Notes: generated from the sequence alone by a model not told the origin. DNA of 64,000 nt from Abiotrophia sp. HMSC24B09 (GCF_001815865.1 NZ_KV822195.1:368996-432995), one strand, 5' to 3'. Shown: positions 47,253 through 56,451, counted from the stretch's first letter. Numbers and translations: made by a program.

Positions 47253-48483
47253 AGCAGACGAAAAATGGTATGACAAACCTATTTCCCGTCGCGATTTTAT
47301 TAAGAAGGCGGGCATGATGGGGGCAGGAGCCATGATGGCTCCGAGCATCATGAAATTACTTTTTGGTGGGGCATCACCCAAGGATGCTATAGCCCAAGAA
47401 GACGCCAACCAAGCCATTCCATTTTATGGTACGCGTCAGTCAGGCATCACCACCCCCATCCAACGTCAGGTCTATTTTGCCGTTTTGGATTTGGCGACGG
47501 AAGATTTGGAGACAATACGTAGTATTTTCAAGTCTTGGACAACTTATATTGCTCGCATGATGCAGGGTAAGCTGGTTGAGGCTTATAAATCGAATACCAT
47601 GCTACCGCCTACCGATACCGGTGAGGCGGTCGGCATGGGGACTGAACGCCTTACCATTACAGTAGGGGTCAGCCCTAGTTTCTTAGAAAAACTAAATTTA
47701 ACTGGCAAAAAATTGCCTGAGCTTGAGGATCTACCTAAGTTCGCACGTGACCAATTGCAGGAAGCTTTTACAGGCGGAGATATTTGTATCCAGGCTTGTG
47801 CTGAAGATGCCCAGGTGGCCTTTCATGCGGTTCGCAACTTGCTTCGCAAGGGGCGCGAACATTTAACCCTTAAATGGAGCCAGACAGGCTACGCCGCGAT
47901 TACTAGCCAGGGTTCTATCCCTCGTAATCTCTTTGGCTTTAAGGACGGAACCGCTAATGTAACCAGTCAAGATGATTTTGACCGTGTGATTTGGTGTGAC
48001 CAAGACAATTGGATGAAAAATGGGACCTATCTGATTGTGCGGCGTGTGCAGATGCATCTTGAAACTTGGGATCGGACCAGCCTTAAGGAACAAGAGAATA
48101 CTTTTGGACGTCATCGCGACAGTGGGGCGCCTCTTGGGGCAGTTGATGAATTTGATCCGGTAGATCTGGAACTCAAAGATGACAAGGGCAACCTTGTGAT
48201 TCCAGAAGATTGTCATGTGCGTCTAGCCAAAGAAGTTGGGGAAGAAATATACCGCAGGGCATTTTCTTATGCTAACGGTATTGATCCACGTACGGGGCAA
48301 TTTGATGCGGGTTTGCTCTTTATTTCCTTCCAAAAGGATCCCCAACAATTTATTAAAGTTCAGAAGAATCTAGGGACCAAAGACAAATTAAATGAATACA
48401 TTACCCATGTAGGGAGTGGCCTCTTTGCTATCCTCCCGGGAGTAGAAGAGGGTGGCTATCTTGGTCAAAGCTTATTTGAATAG
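47236..48483 (+). CDS. efeB: Dyp-type heme peroxidase / deferrochelatase EfeB
   Basis: Exported heme protein (415 aa) of the Efe iron system, homologous to FepB of Staphylococcus. It has a twin-arginine signal (S17-R-R-D-F-I-K-K, then a Gly/Ala/Met-rich stretch to IAQE). The Dyp GFKDGTANV motif and RHRDSGAPLG with the likely heme-ligand histidine are present. It starts 16 bases before the efeO stop, with GGAGG just upstream, so it was coupled to efeO translation and may be affected by the efeO nonsense codon. tatC and tatA follow in the same operon. Confidence 0.92.
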   Translation: MRVVAKADEKWYDKPISRRDFIKKAGMMGAGAMMAPSIMKLLFGGASPKDAIAQEDANQAIPFYGTRQSGITTPIQRQVYFAVLDLATEDLETIRSIFKSWTTYIARMMQGKLVEAYKSNTMLPPTDTGEAVGMGTERLTITVGVSPSFLEKLNLTGKKLPELEDLPKFARDQLQEAFTGGDICIQACAEDAQVAFHAVRNLLRKGREHLTLKWSQTGYAAITSQGSIPRNLFGFKDGTANVTSQDDFDRVIWCDQDNWMKNGTYLIVRRVQMHLETWDRTSLKEQENTFGRHRDSGAPLGAVDEFDPVDLELKDDKGNLVIPEDCHVRLAKEVGEEIYRRAFSYANGIDPRTGQFDAGLLFISFQKDPQQFIKVQKNLGTKDKLNEYITHVGSGLFAILPGVEEGGYLGQSLFE

Positions 48484-50179
48484 ATTCGTTAGCTGCCTAG
48501 CCTTGATGGCGATTTTGTTTTTTAGTCCTTTAGTTAGTGCTAAGACGGATTTGCAGCCCTATTTTATTCAAGTGACAGAAGCGACTCAGGCGCTAGAAGA
48601 GGGTGACTCCAGTCTGGCTCAGCAAAAACTAGAGGCTTTAGACAGCTCTTTTGCCAAGGAAAGTCAGGCGACTAGCCCGGCGGGTCAAGCAACTAAGTCA
48701 GCCATTGAGGCAGCTAAAGCAGATTTGACTCATGAAAATCTTGTGACCATTTCGCGTGCACTCTTGGCTTTCGACAAGGAACAGAATCCAGTGGATGAGT
48801 CTGCTGCTAAGACTAAGCTTGAGAAAAGAATGACGCCTCTGTTCAATCAATTAGAGAGTGCCATTGCCAAGCAAGATATTGAAGCAGTTAAACTGGCTTA
48901 TAAGCAAGTCAATAGTGGTTGGACCGCAAATGAAAGCATTGTTCGGTCAACTTCTAGCGCCCATTACAATCGAATTGAAACAGCCTTGGCCTTGCTACGG
49001 GCTGCGATAGAGTTGGAGCCGGTCGATTACCAAGTTATTGAGGTGAATAGTGGTAGCTTGAAGCAAGCCATTCAAGACTTTCTGACAGGCACTGAGGCTA
49101 GTGCAGTTTCAACCACAAATGGGGCTAGCTTGAAAGATGGTTTGCAACTTTTAGATAGAGCCAAAGACGCCTTTACTAAAGGACAGACCAACCAAGCCAA
49201 GCAACTCATGCAATCCTTCATTGAACTCTGGCCTAGCATTGAAGGCGAGGTCTCGACTCGAAATTATAGACTCTACACCCGAGTTGAGCAAGAAACGCCC
49301 GTCATTATGGTTAAGGGACAGGATCCGACTTACCAAGCCAAGCTACAATCTCTAATAGATGAACTTAAGCAGATCAATAAGTCTAGCCAGTATTCCTACT
49401 GGGATGTTACGCTGATTGTCTTGCGTGAAGGGTTAGAGGCCATGTTGATTGTACTTGCTTTAGTTGCAAGTCTGAAGTCACTTAAGGCCAAACGACCCCT
49501 AGCTTATGTATATGCTGGGACAGGCACTGGACTCTTAGCAAGTATTGCCTTGGCTTTGGCTTTAACGGCGCTCCTACCCACTATTTTTTCTGGTGTGGCG
49601 CGAGAGCTCATTGAAGCAGTCACTGGCTTCTTTGCGGTGGTGACCTTAACCCTAGTAGGGATTTGGCTACATCGGAGCTCAAGCCTAGCTTCATGGCAAG
49701 CCTATATTGATCGCCAACTGGCAGCTTATCAAAGAACTGGACGCCTTTGGACCCTATTTGGGGTCAGTTTCTTAGCTGTTTTCCGCGAAGGGGCAGAGAC
49801 GATTCTCTTCCTAGTGGGTATACTGTCTAAGATTTCCTTCTGGGAGATGCTGCTAGGGATTAGCCTAGCTACGCTGATTTTAGCGCTTGTCTGGTTGGTA
49901 CTCAAGTACCTAGCCAATCGCTTATCACTTCCTTGGCTCTTTAAGATACTCACTATTGGGATTTATGTCTTGGCCTTCAAGATTTTGGGAGTCAGCATCC
50001 ATACGCTTATTGTCACCCAGTATTTGCCTGCCAATCCAATTGTATGGGGCAACTTACAGGCCATCGAATGGCTAGGATTTTACCCAACTTGGTGGACGGT
50101 GGCTAGCCAGGCTCTATACCTTTTGGGCTTGGTGCTCATCTTCTTCCTAGTGTCGAAAGGGGAGAAGGCAGATGGCTGA
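48452..50179 (+). CDS. efeU: FTR1-family iron permease EfeU
   Basis: Membrane iron permease (about 575 aa). It has a signal-like first helix (LALMAILFFSPLVSA), a 290-residue extracytoplasmic domain, then about seven membrane helices with the two iron-binding motifs REGLE (R325) and REGAE (R445). The start is uncertain: GTG 48452 or TTG 48461, both inside the efeB tail and close to AGAAGAGG. It overlaps tatC by eight bases. Confidence 0.9.
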   Translation: MAILVKAYLNRFVSCLALMAILFFSPLVSAKTDLQPYFIQVTEATQALEEGDSSLAQQKLEALDSSFAKESQATSPAGQATKSAIEAAKADLTHENLVTISRALLAFDKEQNPVDESAAKTKLEKRMTPLFNQLESAIAKQDIEAVKLAYKQVNSGWTANESIVRSTSSAHYNRIETALALLRAAIELEPVDYQVIEVNSGSLKQAIQDFLTGTEASAVSTTNGASLKDGLQLLDRAKDAFTKGQTNQAKQLMQSFIELWPSIEGEVSTRNYRLYTRVEQETPVIMVKGQDPTYQAKLQSLIDELKQINKSSQYSYWDVTLIVLREGLEAMLIVLALVASLKSLKAKRPLAYVYAGTGTGLLASIALALALTALLPTIFSGVARELIEAVTGFFAVVTLTLVGIWLHRSSSLASWQAYIDRQLAAYQRTGRLWTLFGVSFLAVFREGAETILFLVGILSKISFWEMLLGISLATLILALVWLVLKYLANRLSLPWLFKILTIGIYVLAFKILGVSIHTLIVTQYLPANPIVWGNLQAIEWLGFYPTWWTVASQALYLLGLVLIFFLVSKGEKADG

Positions 50180-50909
50180 TAGCAAGCATCTCAGTCTAGT
50201 AGGCCATTTGGCAGAATTTAGGTCTCGCTTGATTGCTTCCCTCATCTGGTTTGTTCTCTGGTTTTGCCTGGGGATTTTCTTGGTAGATCCTTTCTATCAT
50301 TTAGTGACGCAATTTTTGGACCAACCACTCTTGGCCTTGGGACCTAATGAAATTCTCTGGCTCTATGTAAAAGTAGCTAGTTTAGTAGCCTTAAGCGCTA
50401 ATCTGCCTTTTGTTAGCTATCAGATTTGGGCCTATGTCAAGCCGGCTCTCAAACAAGAGGAGTTGCGTGCCATTTATTGGTACTTGCCAGCTGTCTTTCT
50501 TTGCTTTATTATGGGATTAGCTTTTGGCTTTTACTTGGTGGCTCCTGCCTTGTTACAGGTGCTCTTGAATTGGAGTCAAGAGCTCTTCGAAACGCGGCTT
50601 ACAGTGGGAAACTATTTGGATTTCATCTTTGGCGTGACCTTGCCATTAGGTTTTCTATTTGAGATGCCAGTCTTAGTCGCTTTTTTGACCCATATAGGCT
50701 TGCTATCACCTAAGTGGTTGAGCGCTTATCGTCGCTATGCTTACTTTGTGCTCTTGGTATTGGCTGTTGTCTTAACGCCAGCTGATTTTGTCAGCGACCT
50801 GGCCATGTTAGTACCTCTGGTGGGACTCTATGAGATTAGTATTTTAATTAGCCATTGGATTTTGTATCGTAAGAGAAGAGGAGGAAAGCAAGATGGGATT
50901 ACTTCGTGA
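50172..50909 (+). CDS. tatC: twin-arginine translocase subunit TatC
   Basis: Receptor of the Tat pathway (245 aa, six helices). It has the N-terminal HLAEFRSRL motif and FVSYQIWAYVKPAL with the conserved cytoplasmic-loop residues. GGGGAGAAGGC precedes the ATG. Translationally coupled to efeU and tatA. EfeB is the probable main cargo. Confidence 0.93.
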   Translation: MADSKHLSLVGHLAEFRSRLIASLIWFVLWFCLGIFLVDPFYHLVTQFLDQPLLALGPNEILWLYVKVASLVALSANLPFVSYQIWAYVKPALKQEELRAIYWYLPAVFLCFIMGLAFGFYLVAPALLQVLLNWSQELFETRLTVGNYLDFIFGVTLPLGFLFEMPVLVAFLTHIGLLSPKWLSAYRRYAYFVLLVLAVVLTPADFVSDLAMLVPLVGLYEISILISHWILYRKRRGGKQDGITS

Positions 50910-51075
50910 TATTGGGGCGCCAGGTTTAATTTTAATTGTCTTAGGTGCGCTCTTGATTTTTGGTCCTAAGCGATTACCAGAACTTGGAGAGTCGATTGGT
51001 AAAATGTTTGTGTCGTTCAAACGTACCGTCCATGAACTGACGGATGACGATAAAAAGCAAGAAAAAGATCAATAG
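50893..51075 (+). CDS. tatA: twin-arginine translocase subunit TatA
   Basis: Small pore-forming subunit (60 aa): one N-terminal helix (APGLILIVLGALLIFGP), the FGPKRLPELGESIGK hinge and amphipathic helix, and an acidic/basic tail. GAGGAGG is the ribosome binding site, inside tatC. With TatC alone it forms a minimal two-component Tat system, as in many Gram-positives. Confidence 0.93.
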   Translation: MGLLRDIGAPGLILIVLGALLIFGPKRLPELGESIGKMFVSFKRTVHELTDDDKKQEKDQ

Positions 51076-51086
51076 TTTGTGATAAG

Positions 51087-51116
51087 AAAAGAGGAGCCAA
51101 GCTCCTCTTTTGTTTT
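51087..51116 (+). terminator. terminator of the efe-tat operon
   Basis: AAAAGAGGAGC and GCTCCTCTTTT form a perfect 11-bp stem with loop CAA, then GTTTT. Confidence 0.92.
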
Positions 51117-51182
51117 GATACAGATAGTAAAACTGTTTTATTTTATGTGTGGAACAGCCTAGTTTGTCGATATTTGTTGAGC

Positions 51183-51206
51183 AGAACAGTTGAAAGTAAC
51201 TGTTCT
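51183..51206. promoter_or_regulatory. operator-like inverted repeat over the -35 of the amino acid ABC genes
   Basis: AGAACAGTT and AACTGTTCT are perfect 9-bp arms with a 6-base spacer, covering the -35 element. Related half sites (AAAACTGTTTT, GGAACAG) lie upstream at about 51129-51158. Confidence 0.7.
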
Positions 51207-51218
51207 AGATGCTAGAAT
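51190..51218 (+). promoter_or_regulatory. sigma-A promoter of the amino acid ABC genes
   Basis: TTGAAA and extended TGCTAGAAT (-10 TAGAAT at 51213-51218) with 17-base spacing. Confidence 0.8.
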
Positions 51219-51250
51219 GAAATCAAATCTTAAAACCTAGGAGGTTTATT

Positions 51251-52144
51251 ATGGTGAATGTGAAATGGAAGAAACTTGTGGCTGCTGCTAGCCTGATTAC
51301 TTTAGGGGGAGCTTTATTGGCGCCAGTGCACCAAGTAAGCGCAGCGGATGAGTCTTGGGATCGCATCCAAAAATCAGGTAAAATTGTTGTAGCAACTTCA
51401 GGGGCTTACTACCCATCAACTTTCCACTCAGAAGTAGAGGGTAAAGATGTCTTAACAGGTTATGATATTGAAATCTTGCGTAAGGTTGCTGAAAAATTGA
51501 ACCTTGAACTCGAATTTAAGGAAATGAACACAGATGGCATGTTAACAGCCATTAAGTCAGGTCAAGCGGATATTGTAGCCAACGACTACGACATCACACC
51601 TAAACGTGAAAAAGAATTCCTTTTCTCAACACCAATTAAATATAGCTTCGGTTCTATTGTAGTTCGTGAGTCCGACGATTCTGGCATTAAATCCTTAGAT
51701 GATTTCAAAGGCAAGAAGGCAGCTGGGGAAGCGACCACCAAGTACATGGCCATTGCTGAAGCAAAAGGTGCGGAAGCTGTAACCTATGACAACGGGACCT
51801 TGGAACAATACATTGCGGACATTCACAATGGTCGGACTGACTTTATTCCAAATGATTACTATGTCCAAACCATTGCCATTAAGAATGCCAACAAGCTCTT
51901 CCCAGACTTCAAGACTAAGGTAGGGAATGTCTTCTATAACCCAAGTAAGGCAGCCTTCGTACTTAACAAGGAATCTGTAACCTTACAAGAAAAAATCAAC
52001 CAAGTATTAGAAGAAATGCGTAAAGACGGTTCCTTGGCAGAACTTTCTAAGAAGTTCTATGAAGGGGAAGATGTTTCAACTGAGAAGGAAGAAATCGGGG
52101 GCAAGAAGCTTAAAGATCTTCCTGTAGTGGAAGTGGATCGTTAA
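51251..52144 (+). CDS. amino acid ABC transporter substrate-binding protein (family 3)
   Basis: Extracytoplasmic binding protein (297 aa) of the polar amino acid type: KIVVATSGAYYPSTF, TGYDIEILRKVAEKL, ADIVANDYDITPKREKEFLFS and a C-terminal lobe. The signal peptide (to about VSA, residue 31) has no lipobox, and the whole protein contains no cysteine, so it cannot be a lipoprotein. Retention at the surface must work in another way, for example by an uncleaved signal helix. AGGAGG precedes the ATG. The substrate is not certain; cystine or another polar amino acid is possible. Confidence 0.88.
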   Translation: MVNVKWKKLVAAASLITLGGALLAPVHQVSAADESWDRIQKSGKIVVATSGAYYPSTFHSEVEGKDVLTGYDIEILRKVAEKLNLELEFKEMNTDGMLTAIKSGQADIVANDYDITPKREKEFLFSTPIKYSFGSIVVRESDDSGIKSLDDFKGKKAAGEATTKYMAIAEAKGAEAVTYDNGTLEQYIADIHNGRTDFIPNDYYVQTIAIKNANKLFPDFKTKVGNVFYNPSKAAFVLNKESVTLQEKINQVLEEMRKDGSLAELSKKFYEGEDVSTEKEEIGGKKLKDLPVVEVDR

Positions 52145-52145
52145 G

Positions 52146-52835
52146 ATGACCCATTGGCTCTTGACTATCAAGTGGCACTATATCTTTAATCCAGAATTGG
52201 CGCTCAAAGGACTGCCAACAGTACTACAAGGTCTGGGCAATACGTTGACTTTGTCTTTAGCTAGCTTTCTTTTAGCCACGCTTGGAGGACTTTGCCTAGC
52301 ACTCTTGCGTTTAGCACCTTTGCGTGGCTTACGCGCTATTGCAATTGCCTATATTTCCTTTTTCCGTGGTGTGCCACTTCTAGTTACTTTGTTCTTTATC
52401 TATTATGGCTTACCACTAATGGGGATTGTCATGTCGGCCTTCACGGCTGCCATTTTGGGTCTGTCCATTACGGCTTCTGCCTACACGGCTGAAATTATTC
52501 GTGCCGGTATTGAAGGCGTGGAAAAAGGTCAATGGGAAGCAGCCTTTGCTGTCGGCCTGAGCTATCGACAGTCACTTCGCTATGTGGTGATACCTCAGGC
52601 TACACGTCTAGCCATTCCACCACTATCCAATGTCATGCTAGATTTGGTTAAATCCTCTTCGATTGCCGCCATTATTAGTGTGCCGGAGATATTCCAGAAG
52701 GCTAAAGTGGTGGGAGCCTCAGAACATGACTTCATGACCATGTATATCTTGGTAGCAGTCATCTATTGGTTAATTTGTACGGCATATTCCTTGCTTCAAG
52801 CCAAGTTAGAACGTCGATTTGCCCTAGATATTTAA
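52146..52835 (+). CDS. amino acid ABC transporter permease
   Basis: His/Glu/Gln/Arg-type permease (229 aa) with about five helices and the HisM family EAA loop (GQWEAAFAVGLSYRQSLRYV). It starts one base after the stop of the binding protein. No ATPase gene follows: the next feature is a terminator. An ATPase encoded elsewhere must energise it. Confidence 0.9.
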   Translation: MTHWLLTIKWHYIFNPELALKGLPTVLQGLGNTLTLSLASFLLATLGGLCLALLRLAPLRGLRAIAIAYISFFRGVPLLVTLFFIYYGLPLMGIVMSAFTAAILGLSITASAYTAEIIRAGIEGVEKGQWEAAFAVGLSYRQSLRYVVIPQATRLAIPPLSNVMLDLVKSSSIAAIISVPEIFQKAKVVGASEHDFMTMYILVAVIYWLICTAYSLLQAKLERRFALDI

Positions 52836-52847
52836 TGAAATGTAGAG

Positions 52848-52879
52848 AAAGAGTCCCTTAGTTTTAAGGGGCTCTTTTC
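52848..52879 (+). terminator. terminator after the amino acid permease
   Basis: AAAGAGTCCCTTA pairs with TAAGGGGCTCTTT around GTT, followed by T bases. Confidence 0.88.
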
Positions 52880-52905
52880 TATAGATGATGAGGGGGTTGC
52901 TTGAA

Positions 52906-52934
52906 TTGAAAAGTCTGATTGAAAGTGCTAGACT
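52906..52934 (+). promoter_or_regulatory. probable promoter of the small membrane protein pair
   Basis: TTGAAA and TGCTAGACT (extended -10) with 17-base spacing, 31 bases before the ATG at 52966. Confidence 0.65.
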
Positions 52935-52965
52935 TAAAGTAAAGAGGAAAGAGGTAAAGGCAGCT

Positions 52966-53337
52966 ATGGGCAATAAGCAGCAAAAAAAGGCAGTAAGGTT
53001 TGGTTGGCCTGTAGACCGCAAAATTCCTCGTAATTCCAGAGAATGGGCGATGTTTTGGTTATCAATTGCCTTGACACTGATCATAAGTTGGGCTTTCTAT
53101 CTCAGTCGTTGGCCCGTTCCAGTCAGGAAGGTACATTTCATTTTCCATGATGATGTAAACCGCCTAATGGACTTAAAGATGCTTGAGTCAGAATCTTTCA
53201 GTTATCTATTGACTCTTATAGCGGTCCTAATTGTTATTTTCATTTTTTATATGGTGACATCCCATCTAATCTATTTAGCCTTTGATATATGGCAGACAAT
53301 TAAGGGAAAAACTAGAAAGGAGGGCAAGGCATGGTAA
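52966..53337 (+). CDS. small two-helix membrane protein, unknown
   Basis: Not recognised. The 123-aa protein has a basic N-terminus (about 1-28), a first helix (about 29-46), a 45-residue likely external loop, a second helix (about 82-105) and a basic cytosolic tail (IKGKTRKEGKAW). The start at 52966 fits a promoter just upstream; the open frame back to 52885 runs through that promoter. It overlaps the next gene, which has the same layout, by seven bases. Confidence 0.65.
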   Translation: MGNKQQKKAVRFGWPVDRKIPRNSREWAMFWLSIALTLIISWAFYLSRWPVPVRKVHFIFHDDVNRLMDLKMLESESFSYLLTLIAVLIVIFIFYMVTSHLIYLAFDIWQTIKGKTRKEGKAW

Positions 53338-53744
53338 AACGACCCAACCACAGAAAAAATAAGAATAAAAAGAAGCGAACCCGAATTCCTAGTCGCGAGC
53401 GACACTATCTGAGCTTTAAGGAAAAGTCTATCCTCCAAATCATCGCCTTATCGATTGTCATAGGTTTTATTGCCATCGCATACATGATGGATATTCGGTT
53501 GATGGCCTCTGCTAGCTTCCCTGGACTTAGCCTTAGAAGAACCTTGTCTTGGGAAAGCATCCAAGTACTTACTAACTTTTCAGATTTTAAGACTTGGCTC
53601 TTTGGTATTCAGGTTTTAATTGTGATCTTACTTATCTTTGCTTTTTTCGTGACAGTTTGCAACTTCTGGGTTCAATGGACCTGGCATGAGTTACGCACCC
53701 TCTTTTTCTCCCAAGACCAAGGTCAGGAAGAGGTGGAAGCATAA
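53331..53744 (+). CDS. small two-helix membrane protein, unknown (partner of the previous gene)
   Basis: Not recognised. The 137-aa protein has a very basic N-terminus (about 13 of the first 25 residues are K, R or H), a helix (about 36-56), a 45-residue loop, a second helix (about 90-112) and an acidic tail (QDQGQEEVEA). AAAGGAGGG precedes the ATG. Layout and position suggest a co-acting pair with the previous protein. The opposite charge of the two C-termini (basic, acidic) would allow contact; that is inference. Confidence 0.65.
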   Translation: MVKRPNHRKNKNKKKRTRIPSRERHYLSFKEKSILQIIALSIVIGFIAIAYMMDIRLMASASFPGLSLRRTLSWESIQVLTNFSDFKTWLFGIQVLIVILLIFAFFVTVCNFWVQWTWHELRTLFFSQDQGQEEVEA

Positions 53745-53746
53745 CC

Positions 53747-54493
53747 TTGATTGTCACAACGGCTATTGACAAAGAGCCAGGCTTAGTAAAGCGCGCCCAG
53801 GAGTTGGCCCAACTATACGGTGGAATCTATCAAGACCGTGGTAAGCGTACCATGAAGCAAATCTATTGCCAGGCAGAGGGTGCCTTAGTCCTTAACAAGA
53901 ATGAGTTAATCTACTATGATGCGGAGGGTCAGAAACTCTTCTTCCATCCCAATACAGCCTGGCTCAGGGTACTTAACGGCCGCGACCCTTTGTTGGAAGC
54001 CCTAGCTTGTCCAACTGGTGCTAGTGTCCTGGATTCCACCATGGGGATGGCCAGTGATAGTCTAGTGATGCAGTATTTTGGCTACCAGGTCACTGCCTTA
54101 GAGTTTAATCCCTTGGTGCATTTGATTGTTAGCGATGGCTTGTCTCGTTTTGTTATGGAAGATAGTCGTTTTACTCAGGCTATGAGAGGCTTGGTGACTT
54201 ACTGTCAGGATTATCAAACCTATCTTGCTCAAGCAAAAGATAAGAGTATAGACTGTGTCTACTTTGATCCAATGTTTAAGGTGGGCATTGAAGAATCCAA
54301 GAACTTAGATGGTATTCGCCTCTTAGCTAATCGGCAACCCTTGACTGAAGAAACCTTGGAACAGGCCAAGCGGGTAGCAAGACACCGCGTCGTTGTCAAA
54401 GCCCACTATCAAGACCCTATTTTTGAAGACTTAGGTCTGACACGTATCAAACGACCTAATACCAAATTCCATTATGGCTACTACCAATGTTAG
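53747..54493 (+). CDS. SAM-dependent methyltransferase, RsmJ/YhiQ-like
   Basis: Class I methyltransferase (248 aa). A ThuMP-less N-terminal domain is followed by the SAM-binding motif [14 protein letters not shown] (about 96-109), the acidic LEFNP and a catalytic-site CVYFDPMF (DPxF). This pattern fits the YhiQ-type family, whose E. coli member methylates 16S rRNA G1516. The target here is inferred. The start is TTG 53747, two bases after the previous stop, with AGAGGTGG upstream. It overlaps the spacer to gpmA. Confidence 0.78.
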   Translation: MIVTTAIDKEPGLVKRAQELAQLYGGIYQDRGKRTMKQIYCQAEGALVLNKNELIYYDAEGQKLFFHPNTAWLRVLNGRDPLLEALACPTGASVLDSTMGMASDSLVMQYFGYQVTALEFNPLVHLIVSDGLSRFVMEDSRFTQAMRGLVTYCQDYQTYLAQAKDKSIDCVYFDPMFKVGIEESKNLDGIRLLANRQPLTEETLEQAKRVARHRVVVKAHYQDPIFEDLGLTRIKRPNTKFHYGYYQC

Positions 54494-54504
54494 GAGGAGA
54501 TTTT

Positions 54505-55257
54505 ATGAAACAATTAGTTTTAATTCGTCATGGCGAAAGTGAGTGGAACCGGCTTAACCTCTTTACAGGTTGGACCGATGTAGAACTGACCGACAAAGGT
54601 TTGGCTGAAGCACATGAAGCAGGGCGCCAGCTCAAGGCAGCAGGCTTTGACTTTGATTTAGCCTATACAAGCTATCTTAAACGGGCCATTCACACTTTGG
54701 ATGCTGTTCTGAATGAGCTAGACCGGTCTTGGCTGCCAGTCCATAAGGCTTGGCAGTTAAATGAGCGCCATTATGGCGCCCTACAAGGCTTGAATAAGGT
54801 TGAGACGGCAGAAAAATATGGCGAAGAGCAGGTTAAAATCTGGCGCCGTTCCTTTGATGTATTACCACCAAGCCTAGAAGCTAGTGATAATCGTAATCCA
54901 CGTTTGCAAGACCAATACCGACGTGTGCCTACAGAGGAAAGTCTGCCGTTGGCGGAAAGTCTTGCAACTACCATCGAGCGGGTTGTCCCTTACTTTGAAA
55001 CAGTGATTCGGCCACAAATGGCAGAAGGACAGCGCATCATTATTGCCGCACACGGTAACTCACTTCGTGCGCTCGTTAAGTATTTTGATAAACTAAGCGC
55101 AGATCAGATTATGGAAGTGAATATTCCGACAGGTGTACCACTTGTTTATGAATTTGATGATAACTTCCAAGCCATTAAACATTATTACCTAGGTGACCAA
55201 GAGGCCTTGGCAGCTAAAATGTCTGCCGTAGCTAACCAAGGTAAGCTCGCCCATTAA
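54505..55257 (+). CDS. gpmA: 2,3-bisphosphoglycerate-dependent phosphoglycerate mutase
   Basis: Glycolytic enzyme interconverting 3- and 2-phosphoglycerate. The protein (250 aa) has the phosphohistidine motif [10 protein letters not shown], the [12 protein letters not shown] segment and the second histidine in [10 protein letters not shown]. The C-terminal part is about 20 residues longer than the shortest bacterial forms, as in the classical dPGM. TAGGAGGAG precedes the ATG. Confidence 0.92.
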   Translation: MKQLVLIRHGESEWNRLNLFTGWTDVELTDKGLAEAHEAGRQLKAAGFDFDLAYTSYLKRAIHTLDAVLNELDRSWLPVHKAWQLNERHYGALQGLNKVETAEKYGEEQVKIWRRSFDVLPPSLEASDNRNPRLQDQYRRVPTEESLPLAESLATTIERVVPYFETVIRPQMAEGQRIIIAAHGNSLRALVKYFDKLSADQIMEVNIPTGVPLVYEFDDNFQAIKHYYLGDQEALAAKMSAVANQGKLAH

Positions 55258-55264
55258 GCAGGTG

Positions 55265-55296
55265 AAGGATTGGACTTAAGTGCCAATCCTTTTTTG
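55265..55296 (+). terminator. terminator after gpmA
   Basis: AAGGATTGG and CCAATCCTT form a perfect stem with a 9-base loop, followed by T bases. Confidence 0.9.
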
Positions 55297-55353
55297 GCTT
55301 GCAATCTGGCTGAAAAAGGGTAAACTTGTATTGTGAGAAGAGGGGGATTCATT

Positions 55354-55749
55354 GTGAAACTTTATGTCCAGTTCATGATTATTGTCTTATTAGCCTTTAT
55401 AGGGGAGGGGATTTCGACTTATTTTCAATTACCAATCCCCGGCTCTATTATAGGCTTAATCCTCCTATTTTTAGCCCTTGAATTTAAGCTCCTGCGTTTG
55501 CGTCATGTCAATGCAGTGGGTAACTTTCTCTTGGCTAATATGACCATTCTCTTTCTACCGGCTGCTGTCGGGATTATGGACCGTTATGAGGTCATTGCGC
55601 CTTTTCTAGGACCAATTGTGCTCATCATAGTAGGTGCTATTGTACTTAATATTGTGGTCATTGCCTTAGTGGTTAATTATGTTAAGAACCGCTATGAAGG
55701 CAACTACGAGGATCGTTTTGTGGACGACTTTACTGAGGAGGTAAACTAG
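55354..55749 (+). CDS. lrgA: LrgA/CidA family holin-like protein
   Basis: Small membrane protein (131 aa, four helices) of the CidA/LrgA family, linked in staphylococci and streptococci to control of murein hydrolases, and elsewhere to pyruvate uptake. It has the conserved LPIPGSIIGLILLFLAL helix. GTG 55354 follows AGAGGGGG; the frame from 55333 would include that site. A weak TTGCAA-16-TAAACT promoter lies at 55299-55326. No lytS/lytR pair is visible beside it. Confidence 0.88.
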   Translation: MKLYVQFMIIVLLAFIGEGISTYFQLPIPGSIIGLILLFLALEFKLLRLRHVNAVGNFLLANMTILFLPAAVGIMDRYEVIAPFLGPIVLIIVGAIVLNIVVIALVVNYVKNRYEGNYEDRFVDDFTEEVN

Positions 55750-56451
55750 GTGACTGCTAATTTTTGGGAAAATCCCTTATTTGGTCTTGGACTATCAATT
55801 CTAGCTTACTATCTTGGTATGCGACTCAATCGACGTTGGCCTCACCCATTGACGACGCCACTTCTGATTGCAACTATCTTAATTATTGTAGTACTCAAGC
55901 TAACCGGCATTCCTTATCACGCTTATTACGTGGGAGGCAGTTATCTTAACACTCTGATTGTGCCTTCGACAGTAGCTTTGGGTATTCCGCTTTATAAAAC
56001 CTTCCACTTGATGAAACACCATATACGCAGTATTCTCTTAGGGACTTCAATTGCGGTGTTAATTAATACGACATTTACTGCACTCCTTGCTAAGCTTTTT
56101 GGTATGGATTTCTTCCTGGCAATTTCGCTTTTCCCTAAATCAGTTACAACCGCTATGGCGGTGGGGATTATCGACAAGATGCAAGGCATAACAACAGTGA
56201 CCTTAGTGGTTGTAGTGGCTACTGGGATTTTGACAAGCGTTCTGGGGCCTGTTGTCTTAAAAGTTTTGAAGATTGAAGATCATGTAGCAGTTGGGCTAGC
56301 CTTAGGCGGAACGGGACACGCAGTGGGGACCGGGACAGCTTTCAAATATGGTCAAGTCGCAGGCGCCATGGCCGGTCTGGCAATTGGTGTGACGGGTTTG
56401 CTCTATGTCTTTATTAGCCCATTGATTGCGGCACTTATCTTGTCAAACTAA
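55750..56451 (+). CDS. lrgB: LrgB family protein
   Basis: Partner membrane protein (233 aa) with about six to seven helices. It has LFPKSVTTAMAVGI and LGGTGHAVGTGTAFKYG, both typical of LrgB/CidB/PlsE. It starts with GTG right at the lrgA stop (GAGGAGG upstream), so the pair is translationally coupled. Confidence 0.9.
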   Translation: MTANFWENPLFGLGLSILAYYLGMRLNRRWPHPLTTPLLIATILIIVVLKLTGIPYHAYYVGGSYLNTLIVPSTVALGIPLYKTFHLMKHHIRSILLGTSIAVLINTTFTALLAKLFGMDFFLAISLFPKSVTTAMAVGIIDKMQGITTVTLVVVVATGILTSVLGPVVLKVLKIEDHVAVGLALGGTGHAVGTGTAFKYGQVAGAMAGLAIGVTGLLYVFISPLIAALILSN

